Of a stretch of 64,000 bases of DNA, positions 1 to 8,296 are shown piece after piece. The first letter of the stretch is position 1. Each line of letters begins with the position of its first letter. The stretch lies in the NCBI GenBank assembly GCA_965261015.1, contig CBDHCC010000002.1, positions 620,001 to 684,000 of the forward strand, read 5' to 3'. The DNA comes from CBDHCC01 sp965261015 (GTDB lineage: Bacteria > Pseudomonadota > Alphaproteobacteria > Sphingomonadales > Sphingomonadaceae). Both the position numbers and the translations under genes were made by a program. The notes under the pieces were generated by a model that was given only the letters and a program-made list of their open reading frames with translations, had not been told where the DNA came from and did no database searches.

Positions 1-1071
1 GAACGGCAGGAGGGCTTTGGTCTCTACCAGACCACGCAGCGGGCCGGCGAGCGCTGGTCGGCGGCGCGTGCCTATCTGGACCCCGCGCGCGATCGGCCGA
101 ACCTGGATATCCGCACCGGTCAGACCGTCGCGCGCCTGCTGATCGAGGAGGGGCGGGTCACGGGCGTCGTGTTGGCGGCGCGCGACGGGGGCGAGGACGT
201 GGTGCGCGCGTCCGGCGGCGTGGTGCTCTCGGCAGGCGCCTTCAACTCACCCCAAATCCTGCTGCTGTCGGGCATCGGTCCGGCGGCCCACCTGGCCGAA
301 CACGGCATCGCGGTCGCGCGCGATTGCGCCGCCGTGGGCTCCGACCTGCAGGACCATGTCGACTATATCGACAGCTTCGAAAGCGCCGACCGCACCCTGA
401 TCGGCGACACGCTGGAGGGCACCGTGGCGATGGCCAAGGCGGCGTGGCAGCATCTGCGCACCCGGACGGGGCCGTTCACGACGCCCTGGGCCGAGTCGGG
501 CGGGTTTTGGAAAAGCCGGCCGGACGCGCCGGCGCCCGACGTGCAGTATCACTTCGTCCCCGCCATGCTGGAAGACCACGGCCGCACCAAGGTGAAGGGC
601 CACGGCTTTTCGCTCCATTCCTGCGTGTTGCGACCGGACAGCCGGGGTACGGTGCGCCTTCAGTCCACCGACCCCCGTGCCGCGCCCGCGATCGACCCCG
701 CCTTCCTGACCGACGAACGCGACATGACGCTGATGAAGGCCGCCGTGCGGATGGGCCGCCGGATGCTCGAAGCGCCCGCCATGGCGCACTACGAAGCCCG
801 ACCCCGCACCCTGTCGTCGATGACCGACGACGCGCCGCTGGAAAACGCGATCCGTGGTTCGGCGGACACCATCTACCACCCGGTCGGCACCTGCCGAATG
901 GGGGGCGACGAAGACTCCGTGGTCGATCCGAAGCTGAAGGCGCGCGGGTTGGACGGGCTGTGGGTGGCCGACGCCAGCATCATGCCGCGCCTCGTGGGCG
1001 GCAACACGAACGCGCCCACCATCATGATCGGCGAACGCGCGGCCGGCTGGGTGGCGGAGGCGCTGGCCTGA
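1..1071 (+). CDS. GMC-family FAD oxidoreductase (choline dehydrogenase-like), 5' end outside window
   Basis: This is the C-terminal 356 residues of a glucose-methanol-choline oxidoreductase; the frame is open from the first base, so the FAD-binding N-terminus lies upstream. The second GMC signature is visible near fragment residue 80 (GAFNSPQILLLSGIG). The C-terminal substrate domain has the active-site stretch YHPVGTCRMGG and the closing VGGNTNAPTIMIGERAA block with its conserved Asn. Such enzymes oxidise primary alcohols and pass electrons to an acceptor. The substrate cannot be told from the fragment. A gene-poor spacer follows. Confidence 0.9.
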   Translation, partial: ERQEGFGLYQTTQRAGERWSAARAYLDPARDRPNLDIRTGQTVARLLIEEGRVTGVVLAARDGGEDVVRASGGVVLSAGAFNSPQILLLSGIGPAAHLAEHGIAVARDCAAVGSDLQDHVDYIDSFESADRTLIGDTLEGTVAMAKAAWQHLRTRTGPFTTPWAESGGFWKSRPDAPAPDVQYHFVPAMLEDHGRTKVKGHGFSLHSCVLRPDSRGTVRLQSTDPRAAPAIDPAFLTDERDMTLMKAAVRMGRRMLEAPAMAHYEARPRTLSSMTDDAPLENAIRGSADTIYHPVGTCRMGGDEDSVVDPKLKARGLDGLWVADASIMPRLVGGNTNAPTIMIGERAAGWVAEALA

Positions 1072-1395
1072 TAGCCGCCACAAGCGCACCCGCTCGGACG
1101 AAGGATTGTCGGCAGCGACGGGGAAGGATGGAACTGCGGTGCGCCCGACCCGCTGACGCCGCGCTAGTCTAAAGCGGTCACGTCGCTTCCTGTTCAAGGG
1201 AAGCGGAACGTCGAGTGCCGTCCCGAGCGGGAGGAGGTGGTGAAAACACATCGGCATAGCGAATAGTGCTCCCCTCAATCACCGTGGCCTGCCGGTTTTG
1301 CGAATGACATGGTTGTCCCGTCGAGGCGTGCGTCCAGTGACGCTGTCACGGGCGAGTAGAGCTTGGAGGGGTCCAGCCCTAAAGGACTGGGGCCT
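1072..1395. other. gene-free spacer between GMC oxidoreductase and amt
   Basis: About 320 bp between two convergent genes. I see no convincing open frame with a ribosome binding site, no tRNA-like cloverleaf and no hairpin followed by a T-run. Its base composition resembles its neighbours. Confidence 0.5.
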
Positions 1396-2730
1396 TCAAT
1401 AATTGTACGCCCGCTCGCCGTGCTCGCCCAGGTCGAGGCCTTCGTGTTCGACCTCGGGGGTCACCCGCAGGCCCATCGTGGCCTTCAGCACGCCGAACAC
1501 CGCGGCCGAGCCGATGCCGGCCCAGGCGATCGCCACGCCGGTCGCCAGCAGCTGCGTTCCCAACTGGGGCGCGAAGGCGTAGTCCGCGCCACCTGGGCCG
1601 CCCAGCGCCGGCAGCATGGTGACCGCCGTTCCGACCGATCCCACGATCCCGCCCAGCCCGTGAATGCCAAAGGCGTCCAGGGAATCGTCTAGCCCCAGGC
1701 GCGCCTTCACCCGCGTCACGAAGAGGAAGCACACCAGGCTCGCCACCGCGCCCAGCAGGATCGCGCCGAAGGGGCCGGCGTTGCCCGCCGCCGGAGTGAC
1801 CGCGACCAGCCCGGCGATCACGCCCGACGCCGCACCGAGCAGCGAGGTCTTGTGGCCGCTCGCGCGTTCGGCGAGCATCCACGCCACCCCGGCCGCGGCG
1901 GCGGCGGTGAAGGTGTTGATCATGGCGAGCGCGGCGACCCCGTTCGCTTCCAGCGCCGACCCTGCGTTGAAGCCGAACCACCCGACCCAGAGCAGCCCGG
2001 CCCCCGTCAGCGTCAGCGACAGGGAGTGCGGGGCCATCCGCTCGCGCGGATAGCCGGCGCGCCGCCCCAGCATCAGCACGCCCACCAGCGACGACACGCC
2101 CGCATTGACATGGACGACGGTGCCGCCCGCGAAGTCGAGCGCGGCGGGGGTCAGGTTGAACAGGAATCCGTCCGACCACCAGACCATGTGGGCGATCGGG
2201 TAGTAGACGAGCAGGCTCCACGACACCGTCCAGGCCATCATGGTGGAAAACCGCATCCGCTCGACCAGTCCGCCGAGCACCAGCGCCGGCGTGATGGCGG
2301 CGAAGGTCATCTGGAAACAGACGAAGACATATTCCGGGATCTCCACGCCGTCGGTGAAGGTCGCGGCGCGGCTGTCGACGGTGACGCCGTTCAGGAACAG
2401 CTTGCCCAACCCGCCCACCCAGGCGGTCGCATCGGTAAAGGCGAGCGAATAGCCCCAGCAGACCCAGCACAGCATGGCGACCGCCGCGATGCCCAGCGTG
2501 CCGGTCAGGACCGATAGCATGTTCTTCGTGCGGACCAGGCCGCCGTAGAACAGGGCCAGGCCCGGCACGATCATCAGCAGCACCAGCACGGTGGCGGTCA
2601 TCATCCAGGCCGTGTCGCCCTTGTCCACGACAGCCGAGGCGAGCGCGGGGGCGTTCTGGAGCGCGGAGTCCTGCGCCGCCGCGGCCGAGGCCCCCAGCAT
2701 CGCCAAGCCCGCGCCGACCAACCGTCTCAT
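1396..2730 (-). CDS. amt: Ammonium transporter, Amt/MEP/Rh family
   Basis: A 444-residue polytopic channel that conducts ammonium across the inner membrane. The N-terminus reads as a signal peptide (MRRLVGAGLAMLG, then AAAAQ), as in other bacterial AmtB proteins. The family hallmarks are present: LFYGGLVRTKN early, DFAGGTVVHVNAG holding the first pore histidine, FGFNAGSA, and FGIHGLGGIVG holding the second pore histidine. I start at the ATG at 2730 because an upstream ATG at 2790 would place an unlikely extension before the signal peptide. The usual partner glnK (PII) is not beside it in this window. Confidence 0.96.
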   Translation of the reverse strand: MRRLVGAGLAMLGASAAAAQDSALQNAPALASAVVDKGDTAWMMTATVLVLLMIVPGLALFYGGLVRTKNMLSVLTGTLGIAAVAMLCWVCWGYSLAFTDATAWVGGLGKLFLNGVTVDSRAATFTDGVEIPEYVFVCFQMTFAAITPALVLGGLVERMRFSTMMAWTVSWSLLVYYPIAHMVWWSDGFLFNLTPAALDFAGGTVVHVNAGVSSLVGVLMLGRRAGYPRERMAPHSLSLTLTGAGLLWVGWFGFNAGSALEANGVAALAMINTFTAAAAAGVAWMLAERASGHKTSLLGAASGVIAGLVAVTPAAGNAGPFGAILLGAVASLVCFLFVTRVKARLGLDDSLDAFGIHGLGGIVGSVGTAVTMLPALGGPGGADYAFAPQLGTQLLATGVAIAWAGIGSAAVFGVLKATMGLRVTPEVEHEGLDLGEHGERAYNY

Positions 2731-2809
2731 GCCACGCCCCCACGTCGTTGTGCAGCGCAGCAGACTGCCGAAGGCCGGAGCGGGTGACAAGGGCCGATCG
2801 GCCCGTCCG

Positions 2810-3505
2810 TCATTCGGGAAGCGTCAGGTCCGCCCACACGGGCAAATGGTCGCTCGCGCGGCGCGCCAGCGCGGATCGGTGGACGTCCGCGCCCGACACC
2901 TCCACCGCGCCGGTGACCACGATTCGGTCGAGCGAGGCGACGGGTCGCCGCGCGTGGAAGGAGGGGCCGATCGGGACCAATCGGTGGTGCGGTCCGAACT
3001 CCGTCAGGCAGCCGCGATCGGACCACTGGTTCATGTCGCCCAGCATCACCGCCGCGCCCCCGTCGCGCTCTTCGTGATGCACGGCCGCCAGGATCGCCCG
3101 CAACTGCCGCCGCCGCCAGAGGCCGGAAAGGTCCAGGTGCATGCCGACGACGCGGAGCGGCCGGCCGTCGACCTCCAGATCGGCCAGGACCGCGCCGCGC
3201 GGCTCCAGCGTCGGCAGATCGAGCCCGCGCGCGTCCACGACCCGTACGCCCGGGCGAACCAGCAGCGCGTTGCCGTGCCACCCCAGGCTATGCGGCCTCC
3301 GCGCGAGCGGCACCGGCTCCCACCCCGCCTTGATCAGCGCGCCATCGGACAGCGCACTGGCGCGTTCGCCGAACCGTCGATCGCATTCCTGCAGAGCCAC
3401 GACATCGGCGCCTACTTCGTCCAACACGGCCAGCGTGCGGGCGGGGTCTCGGCGCCGGTCGAGACCGATCGCCTTTCGCATGTTGTAGCTGGCGATGCGG
3501 ACCAT
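2810..3505 (-). CDS. Endonuclease/exonuclease/phosphatase (EEP) family protein
   Basis: A 231-residue protein of the metal-dependent EEP superfamily. The catalytic landmarks appear in order: SYNMRKA near the start, ALQECDRR with the metal-binding Glu, GMHLDLSG with a His, MLGDMNQW with the Asp/Asn pair, and SDHLPVWADL at the C-terminus with the catalytic Asp-His. There is no signal peptide, so it is probably cytosolic. Family members cut nucleic acids or remove phosphate from lipids or inositides, and sequence alone does not choose between them. It is the last gene of a minus-strand run from tldD. Confidence 0.85.
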   Translation of the reverse strand: MVRIASYNMRKAIGLDRRRDPARTLAVLDEVGADVVALQECDRRFGERASALSDGALIKAGWEPVPLARRPHSLGWHGNALLVRPGVRVVDARGLDLPTLEPRGAVLADLEVDGRPLRVVGMHLDLSGLWRRRQLRAILAAVHHEERDGGAAVMLGDMNQWSDRGCLTEFGPHHRLVPIGPSFHARRPVASLDRIVVTGAVEVSGADVHRSALARRASDHLPVWADLTLPE

Positions 3506-3530
3506 GGGGACGTGAACGGACCAGCTCGGC

Positions 3531-3788
3531 CTAAGGTGCCACCTGATCCAGAATGTCGCGCGCGGCGACCCGGTGGCGCGCCTCCACCATCAGCCGCACG
3601 GGCACCAGCAGGCCGGAACCGTCGGCGATGTTCATGCCGCCGTCAAAGACCTGCGCCTGGATGCCGTGGCTGCCCAGCAGACCGGCCGCCATGGCCGCTT
3701 CCATCCCGTCGCCGAACCGCGCCACTTCCACCAGCTCGCTCAATCGCGACGTCCCGAAGGAACCGGTGTCATGGTCGGCTGGACCCAC
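3531..3788 (-). CDS. DUF2007-like small protein
   Basis: Up to 85 residues. The core ELVEVARFGDGMEAAMAAG, followed by a Gly-Ile-Gln-Ala turn and a hydrophobic VPVRLMV strand, matches the small DUF2007 domain, a ferredoxin-like fold called a putative signal-transducing domain. The ATG at 3788 overlaps the end of the upstream PNPOx-family gene by 49 bases. A TTG about 15 codons downstream, just before SELVEV, would give a more typical length, so the start is uncertain. The biochemical role is unknown. Confidence 0.7.
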   Translation of the reverse strand: MGPADHDTGSFGTSRLSELVEVARFGDGMEAAMAAGLLGSHGIQAQVFDGGMNIADGSGLLVPVRLMVEARHRVAARDILDQVAP

Positions 3789-4324
3789 CGTTCAGGCGGT
3801 CGCACGGGCAGGCCGTCGATGCTGGTGGTCCGATCGGACAGCCGGTCGACCCACTCATCGGGTGAGAATTTCGCATGGTATTTCACCAGCGTCCGGCGCT
3901 CATGATCCACCGCCATCACCGGCACGCCCCAACCACAGCTCGTCTGCACACTGTCCACCGCTATGTCGAAGATCTGCCGGGTGCCGGGCAGCAAGTCGAA
4001 ATGTCCGGCGAGCGCGTCCCATCCCTCCTCGCCGGCCAGAACCGCGCGGCCGTGACCATAGATCCGCAGGATCAGCGCCGGCTGCTGGAAGTTGCAGAAC
4101 ATCAGCGTGATGCGCCCGTCGGCGTTCAGATGGGCCTGCGTCTCGTTCCCCGATCCGCCCAGGTCCAGATAGGCGACGCGGGTCGGCGACAGAACGCGCA
4201 CCGTGTCATAGCCCTTGGGCGACAGGTTGATGCGACCGTCGGCCGCGGCGGTCGCGGTGAAGAAGATCGACTGCCCGGCCATCATCTCGCAATGCGAATC
4301 CGTCAGCGTGTCCGTGAACTCCAT
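3740..4324 (-). CDS. Pyridoxamine 5'-phosphate oxidase-family protein (split-barrel flavoprotein)
   Basis: A 194-residue protein with the split beta-barrel FMN-binding fold of PNPOx-like proteins. Visible landmarks are QSIFFTATAAADGRINLSPKG at the start of the barrel, RVAYLDLGGSGNETQAHL, and ITLMFCNFQ. This subgroup (pyridoxamine oxidase-like, DUF1697-unrelated) often lacks a known substrate, and I would not call it PdxH. A GGGGAGAG ribosome binding site lies just upstream of the ATG. It is preceded by the DUF924 gene with an 18-base gap, which suggests one transcript. Confidence 0.85.
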   Translation of the reverse strand: MEFTDTLTDSHCEMMAGQSIFFTATAAADGRINLSPKGYDTVRVLSPTRVAYLDLGGSGNETQAHLNADGRITLMFCNFQQPALILRIYGHGRAVLAGEEGWDALAGHFDLLPGTRQIFDIAVDSVQTSCGWGVPVMAVDHERRTLVKYHAKFSPDEWVDRLSDRTTSIDGLPVRPPERWVQPTMTPVPSGRRD

Positions 4325-4342
4325 CGTGCTCTCCCCTCGCTC

Positions 4343-4894
4343 CTACCAGTTCTGGCCCTGCCGCACGGCGTCGGCTTCGGTCGGCCGGGTCTCGCGGCCC
4401 AGGGCGGCGTTGCGATGCGGAAAGCGGCCGAAGCGGGCGATCACGTCGCGGTGCTTGGCCGCGAAAGCCGAGGCCTCCGCGTCGCCCAGTCGATCGAAGA
4501 GGGCGACCGAGCGGTCCTGGTCCGCCAGATCCTCGGAGTGCATGAAGGGCAGATAGGCGAACTGCCGACCCTGCGCGGTCAGCCGGTCTTCCCAATCCCG
4601 CTCCAGGACGCCGCGCGCGACCGCCAGGCCCAGCCCGTCGGTGGAGTAGGCCCGCGCATCGTCGCGGAACACGTTGCGGGGCACCTGGTCGAACAGCAGG
4701 ATCGCCGCCAGCGCGGAGATCGGCGTGGCCAAATGGTCGGCGGCCACGTCGCCGCGATGCTCCTCCCACAAGGCCGCGAACCCGTCGCGCACCTCGGCGT
4801 CGAAGGCCGGCCCGCCGCCGAACCAGTCGTCGGGTCCGTGCTCTTCGAACCAGAAGGTGAGCAGCCGGACGGACTGTGTGGTTGAAAGGGTCAT
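4343..4894 (-). CDS. DUF924 family protein
   Basis: A 183-residue all-helical protein. It has the DUF924 pattern: an N-terminal LTFWFEEHGPDDWFGG, the central LFDQVPRNVFRDDARAY, and YLPFMHSEDLADQ later. The fold resembles a tetratricopeptide-like helical array and no enzymatic activity is established for the family. It sits between tldD and the PNPOx-family gene on the same strand. Confidence 0.9.
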   Translation of the reverse strand: MTLSTTQSVRLLTFWFEEHGPDDWFGGGPAFDAEVRDGFAALWEEHRGDVAADHLATPISALAAILLFDQVPRNVFRDDARAYSTDGLGLAVARGVLERDWEDRLTAQGRQFAYLPFMHSEDLADQDRSVALFDRLGDAEASAFAAKHRDVIARFGRFPHRNAALGRETRPTEADAVRQGQNW

Positions 4895-4959
4895 GGACCG
4901 GCCATACCGCGCCCCGCCCGATTGTCGACGCCGCGCAGTCCTCCCCCGGTCCCGCGGCG

Positions 4960-6381
4960 TCAGGCCGCGGTGCCGCCGACGGTGATCCCCTCCACCAGCA
5001 AGGTGGGCTGACCGACACCGGCCGGGACGGTCTGTCCACCCTTGCCACAGATGCCGACGCCCTCGTCCAAGGCGAGGTCGTTCCCGATCCCGGTCACCCG
5101 GTTGAGCACCGTCAGCCCGTCGCCGATCAGCGTGGCACCCTTGATCGGCGCGCCGATGCGACCGTTCTCGACCTGGTAAGCTTCGGTGCAGCTGAAGACG
5201 AACTTGCCGGACGTGATGTCCACCTGCCCGCCGCCGAAGCTCTTGGCGTAGATGCCATTTTTGACACGCGACAGAAGTTCCCCCGGGTCGTCCTGACCCG
5301 ACCGCATGAAGGTGTTGGTCATGCGCGGCATGGGCGCGTGGGCAAAGGACTGGCGGCGGCCGTTGCCGGTGGCCGGAACCCCCATCAGCCGCGCGTTCAG
5401 ACGATCCTGCATATAGCCCGCCAGCACGCCGTCCTCGATCAGCACGGTCTCGCCCGTCGGCGTGCCCTCGTCGTCGATCGACAACGATCCGCGCCGGTGG
5501 CCGATCGCGCCGTCGTCCACCACGGTGACCCCCGGCGCCGCCACGCGCTCTCCGATCCGGCCGGAGAACACGCTGGTGCCCTTGCGGTTGAAGTCGCCTT
5601 CCAGCCCGTGGCCCACGGCTTCGTGCAGCAACACGCCGGGCCAGCCCGGACCGACCAGCACGGTCTGTTCTCCCGCGGGGGCCGCGACCGAATCGAGATT
5701 CACGATCGCGCGGTCGAGCGCGACCGTGATCGCTCGTTCCCAGGTCTCGGGCTTGAACAGATCGTCATACAGCGTGCGGCCACCCTGGCCGTGATAGGCG
5801 GTCTCGCGCTTCCCACCCTGCTCGACCACCAACGACACGCCCAGCCGGACGAGCGGGCGGACATCGGTGGCCCGAAAGCCGTCGGCGCGCACGATCTCGA
5901 CCACGTCCCAGCTGCCCGCCAGGCTGACCGACACCTGGCACACGCGCGGGTCGCGCGCCCGTGCCGCGGCGTCGATCCGCTGGCACAGCGCCACCTTGTC
6001 GGCGAAGGGCACGGCTTCGAGCGGGCTGTCGCCGGTGTAGAGGTGGACGTTCGTGCGCTTGGGCGCGGCCGCGGGGGTCTGCCGAGCCGGGTCCAGCAGG
6101 GACAGCGTGTCGGCGGCGCGGCGGATCGCGTCCGCGCTGATCTCGTTGGCGTGCGCGAAGCCGGTCGTCTCACCCGACACGCCGCGCAAGCCAAAGCCGG
6201 AGCCGACCGAATAGTCCGCGGTCTTCAGCCGGCCGTCGTCGAAAGAAAAGGATTCGGAGGCGGAATATTGCAGGTAGAGTTCGCCGTCGTCGCATCGCGA
6301 CAGGGCGTCTCGGGTCAGCGTTGCCGCCAGGTCGGGGTCCAGGGATCGGTAGAGAAGCGAGCGGGGATCGGAGTGGTTCAT
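4960..6381 (-). CDS. tldD: Metalloprotease TldD
   Basis: A 473-residue protein of the TldD/PmbA (U62) family. TldD and TldE form a heterodimeric zinc protease that degrades unfolded peptides and trims ribosomally made peptides such as microcin leaders. The zinc motif HEAVGHGLEGD is present with the HExxxH spacing. The N-terminal beta-rich domain (GELYLQYSASESFSFDDGRL) and the C-terminal GICGKGGQ-VPAGVGQPTLLV block are typical of TldD. The partner TldE/PmbA is not in this window. It seems to head the minus-strand gene run down to 2810. Confidence 0.95.
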   Translation of the reverse strand: MNHSDPRSLLYRSLDPDLAATLTRDALSRCDDGELYLQYSASESFSFDDGRLKTADYSVGSGFGLRGVSGETTGFAHANEISADAIRRAADTLSLLDPARQTPAAAPKRTNVHLYTGDSPLEAVPFADKVALCQRIDAAARARDPRVCQVSVSLAGSWDVVEIVRADGFRATDVRPLVRLGVSLVVEQGGKRETAYHGQGGRTLYDDLFKPETWERAITVALDRAIVNLDSVAAPAGEQTVLVGPGWPGVLLHEAVGHGLEGDFNRKGTSVFSGRIGERVAAPGVTVVDDGAIGHRRGSLSIDDEGTPTGETVLIEDGVLAGYMQDRLNARLMGVPATGNGRRQSFAHAPMPRMTNTFMRSGQDDPGELLSRVKNGIYAKSFGGGQVDITSGKFVFSCTEAYQVENGRIGAPIKGATLIGDGLTVLNRVTGIGNDLALDEGVGICGKGGQTVPAGVGQPTLLVEGITVGGTAA

Positions 6382-6433
6382 GACGGCGCGATATAGGGTG
6401 CGCCGCGCGGGAAAGCGACGGCCGGCGCGCCTG

Positions 6434-6652
6434 TCAGAGGGGCGGACCCTCCGCGCCGACGTCGGCTGGCCCGCCGATCAGGACGAAGCGGCGGTCGCAA
6501 TAGCCGCAATCGGCATATCCGGCCGGCCCGATCTGCAGCCACACGCGCGGGTGCCCCAGCGCCTCGAACCCGGCGAGCTGGCTCGCCCCGTCGCACGCCA
6601 CCCGGGGCAAGGGCACGCGCTCGACGTCCGGTGGGGCAAAGGGATCGCTCAT
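6434..6652 (-). CDS. Zinc-finger protein of the NDUFS6/zf-CHCC type
   Basis: A 72-residue protein with a C-x(n)-H-x(n)-C-x2-C zinc site: VACDG, GHPRVWLQI and CGYCDRRFVL. This arrangement matches the zf-CHCC domain found in the mitochondrial complex I subunit NDUFS6 and in short alphaproteobacterial homologues. A role in respiratory complex I assembly is inferred from homology only. It lies 52 bases upstream of tldD on the same strand. Confidence 0.85.
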   Translation of the reverse strand: MSDPFAPPDVERVPLPRVACDGASQLAGFEALGHPRVWLQIGPAGYADCGYCDRRFVLIGGPADVGAEGPPL

Positions 6653-6692
6653 CGCGGCTGCTTAGCAAGCGGGCATGACGCTCACAACCGGA

Positions 6693-7235
6693 TCAGAAAT
6701 AGGTCGCCGTCACCTGGAAGCGGCCTTCGTACCGGCCGGTCGGCTGGTTGGCGGCCACCGTGATCGTGCCGCCCATGTTGAAGGTGTAGACGCCGCGCGC
6801 GTTCAGCCAGTAGAACACCCGGACCGGCACTCCGCCAAAGCTGAGCGGGATGTCGGGTGCCCCGCCACCCTGCCGGCGCAACGGGACGACGCCCACGGTC
6901 GTCGTGATCAGCACCAGTTGGTTGGGGCCGCCGTAGGTGACGAACCGGGCGGGGTGGAAGCCGCCGCCAGCAGCGGTCGGGCCGCCCGCCGCCTGCCGCG
7001 TCCCGTCGGGCCGAACCGTCACCGTCCCGTTGACGGTGCCGGGAATGATGGTGCCGAAATCGAGGTCGGCTTCCTTCTGGAAAGTGAGCGGCTTCAACAG
7101 CCGAACATCGGCCGTGCTCGCCTCGGCCTGCCGGGTCTGCGCGGTCGCGCCGGTCGCCAACCCGATCGAACCGAACAGCGCCAGAAGGCGGAGGAGGAGC
7201 GAGCGGTGGATCACCCGCCCCGTCTGGCGCCGCAA
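6693..7235 (-). CDS. DUF4402 domain secreted protein
   Basis: About 180 residues with a signal peptide (hydrophobic SLLLRLLALFGSIGLATG ending ATAQ) and a mature part typical of DUF4402: LKPLTFQKEADLDFGTIIPG, then a beta-rich body ending GRYEGRFQVTATYF. Family members resemble pilin or adhesin-like domains and are abundant in sphingomonads. The true start may be a GTG at the VIHRSLLL segment rather than the upstream ATG. It is transcribed away from the ABC ATPase gene. Confidence 0.85.
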   Translation of the reverse strand: MRRQTGRVIHRSLLLRLLALFGSIGLATGATAQTRQAEASTADVRLLKPLTFQKEADLDFGTIIPGTVNGTVTVRPDGTRQAAGGPTAAGGGFHPARFVTYGGPNQLVLITTTVGVVPLRRQGGGAPDIPLSFGGVPVRVFYWLNARGVYTFNMGGTITVAANQPTGRYEGRFQVTATYF

Positions 7236-7350
7236 GATGGAGAAGCGGTGCAGCGGCGCGGTTAACGGCGGCGCAACAGTGCGCCCTCCTCGCTCGAACG
7301 ATGCCCGCCCTCCGCTAGGCGGCGTCCGGCCGAGGCGCTATGGGCGGCCG

Positions 7351-8286
7351 ATGACCGAGGCCGCCATCATCATCGACCGTCTGTGCAAGACCTACGAGGG
7401 TGGCAAGCGCGCGCTGGATGACGTGACCTTTCAAGTGCCGCGCGGGCAGATCTTCGGACTGCTGGGACCCAACGGGGCCGGCAAGTCGACGCTGATCAAC
7501 ATCCTGGCCGGCATGGTCCGCAAGACGAGCGGCCAGGCGTCGATCTGGGGCTTCGACATCAACGACCATCCCCGGAACGCGAAGCGGTCGATCGGCATCG
7601 TGCCGCAGGAAATCCTCTTCGATCCTTTCTTTACTCCGAGAGAGGCGCTGGAGCTTCAGGCCGGCCTGTACGGCGTGCCGAAAGCCGAGCGGCGGACGGA
7701 CGCCCTGCTGGAGGCGGTGGCGCTCGCCGACAAGGCGGATGCCTATGCCCGCACGCTGTCGGGAGGCATGAAACGGCGGTTGCTGGTGGCCAAGGCGATG
7801 GTCCACCGCCCGCCGATCCTGGTGCTGGACGAACCCACCGCCGGCGTGGACATCGACCTCAGGCGCCAGCTCTGGACGTTGGTCCGCGCGCTGAACGCGG
7901 CGGGCACGACGGTCGTCCTGACGACCCACTATCTGGAGGAGGCGGAAGAGCTGTGCGACCGGATCGCCATCATCAACCACGGCAAGCTGATCGCGAACGA
8001 AGCCACCTCGACCCTGATCGACATGGCGCGCGAAAAGGTGGTCGTGGTGACCGTCGACCGCGACCCGCCCACCCTGCACGACCATCCGGCCTTTGAGCGG
8101 GTGGAACCCGCGGGCGACCGCGCGCTCGCGATCACCTATGACAAGGATCGGATGAATGCGGGCGAGGTCCTGGCCGCCGTGCAGGCGGAAGGGCTGGGCA
8201 TCGTGGACGTGACCACGCGCGAGGCCGATCTGGAGGACGTGTTCTTGAACCTGACGCGCGAGGCGATCGACGCCGGGCCGGCCTGA
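7351..8286 (+). CDS. ABC transporter ATP-binding protein (ABC-2 exporter type)
   Basis: A 311-residue ATPase. Walker A is GPNGAGKST, the signature is LSGGMKRRLLVAKAM, Walker B is ILVLDEPTAGVD, and the switch His follows in TTHYLEEAEEL. The C-terminal extension (about 80 residues, ending DVFLNLTREA) is typical of YadG/CcmA-like exporters. The ATG at 7351 is chosen because the domain starts at once after it (AAIIIDRLCKTYEGG). No ABC-2 permease lies next to it, so its membrane partner must be elsewhere. Ten bases separate its stop from that of the convergent SHOCT gene. Confidence 0.93.
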   Translation: MTEAAIIIDRLCKTYEGGKRALDDVTFQVPRGQIFGLLGPNGAGKSTLINILAGMVRKTSGQASIWGFDINDHPRNAKRSIGIVPQEILFDPFFTPREALELQAGLYGVPKAERRTDALLEAVALADKADAYARTLSGGMKRRLLVAKAMVHRPPILVLDEPTAGVDIDLRRQLWTLVRALNAAGTTVVLTTHYLEEAEELCDRIAIINHGKLIANEATSTLIDMAREKVVVVTVDRDPPTLHDHPAFERVEPAGDRALAITYDKDRMNAGEVLAAVQAEGLGIVDVTTREADLEDVFLNLTREAIDAGPA

Positions 8287-8296
8287 ACCCCCGCCG

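Noticed and set aside
7351..8286. ABC ATPase as the missing KpsT
   Set aside because: It has the C-terminal extension of YadG/CcmA-type exporters and lies 50 kb from the capsule genes. KpsT-like ATPases are shorter and of another subfamily.
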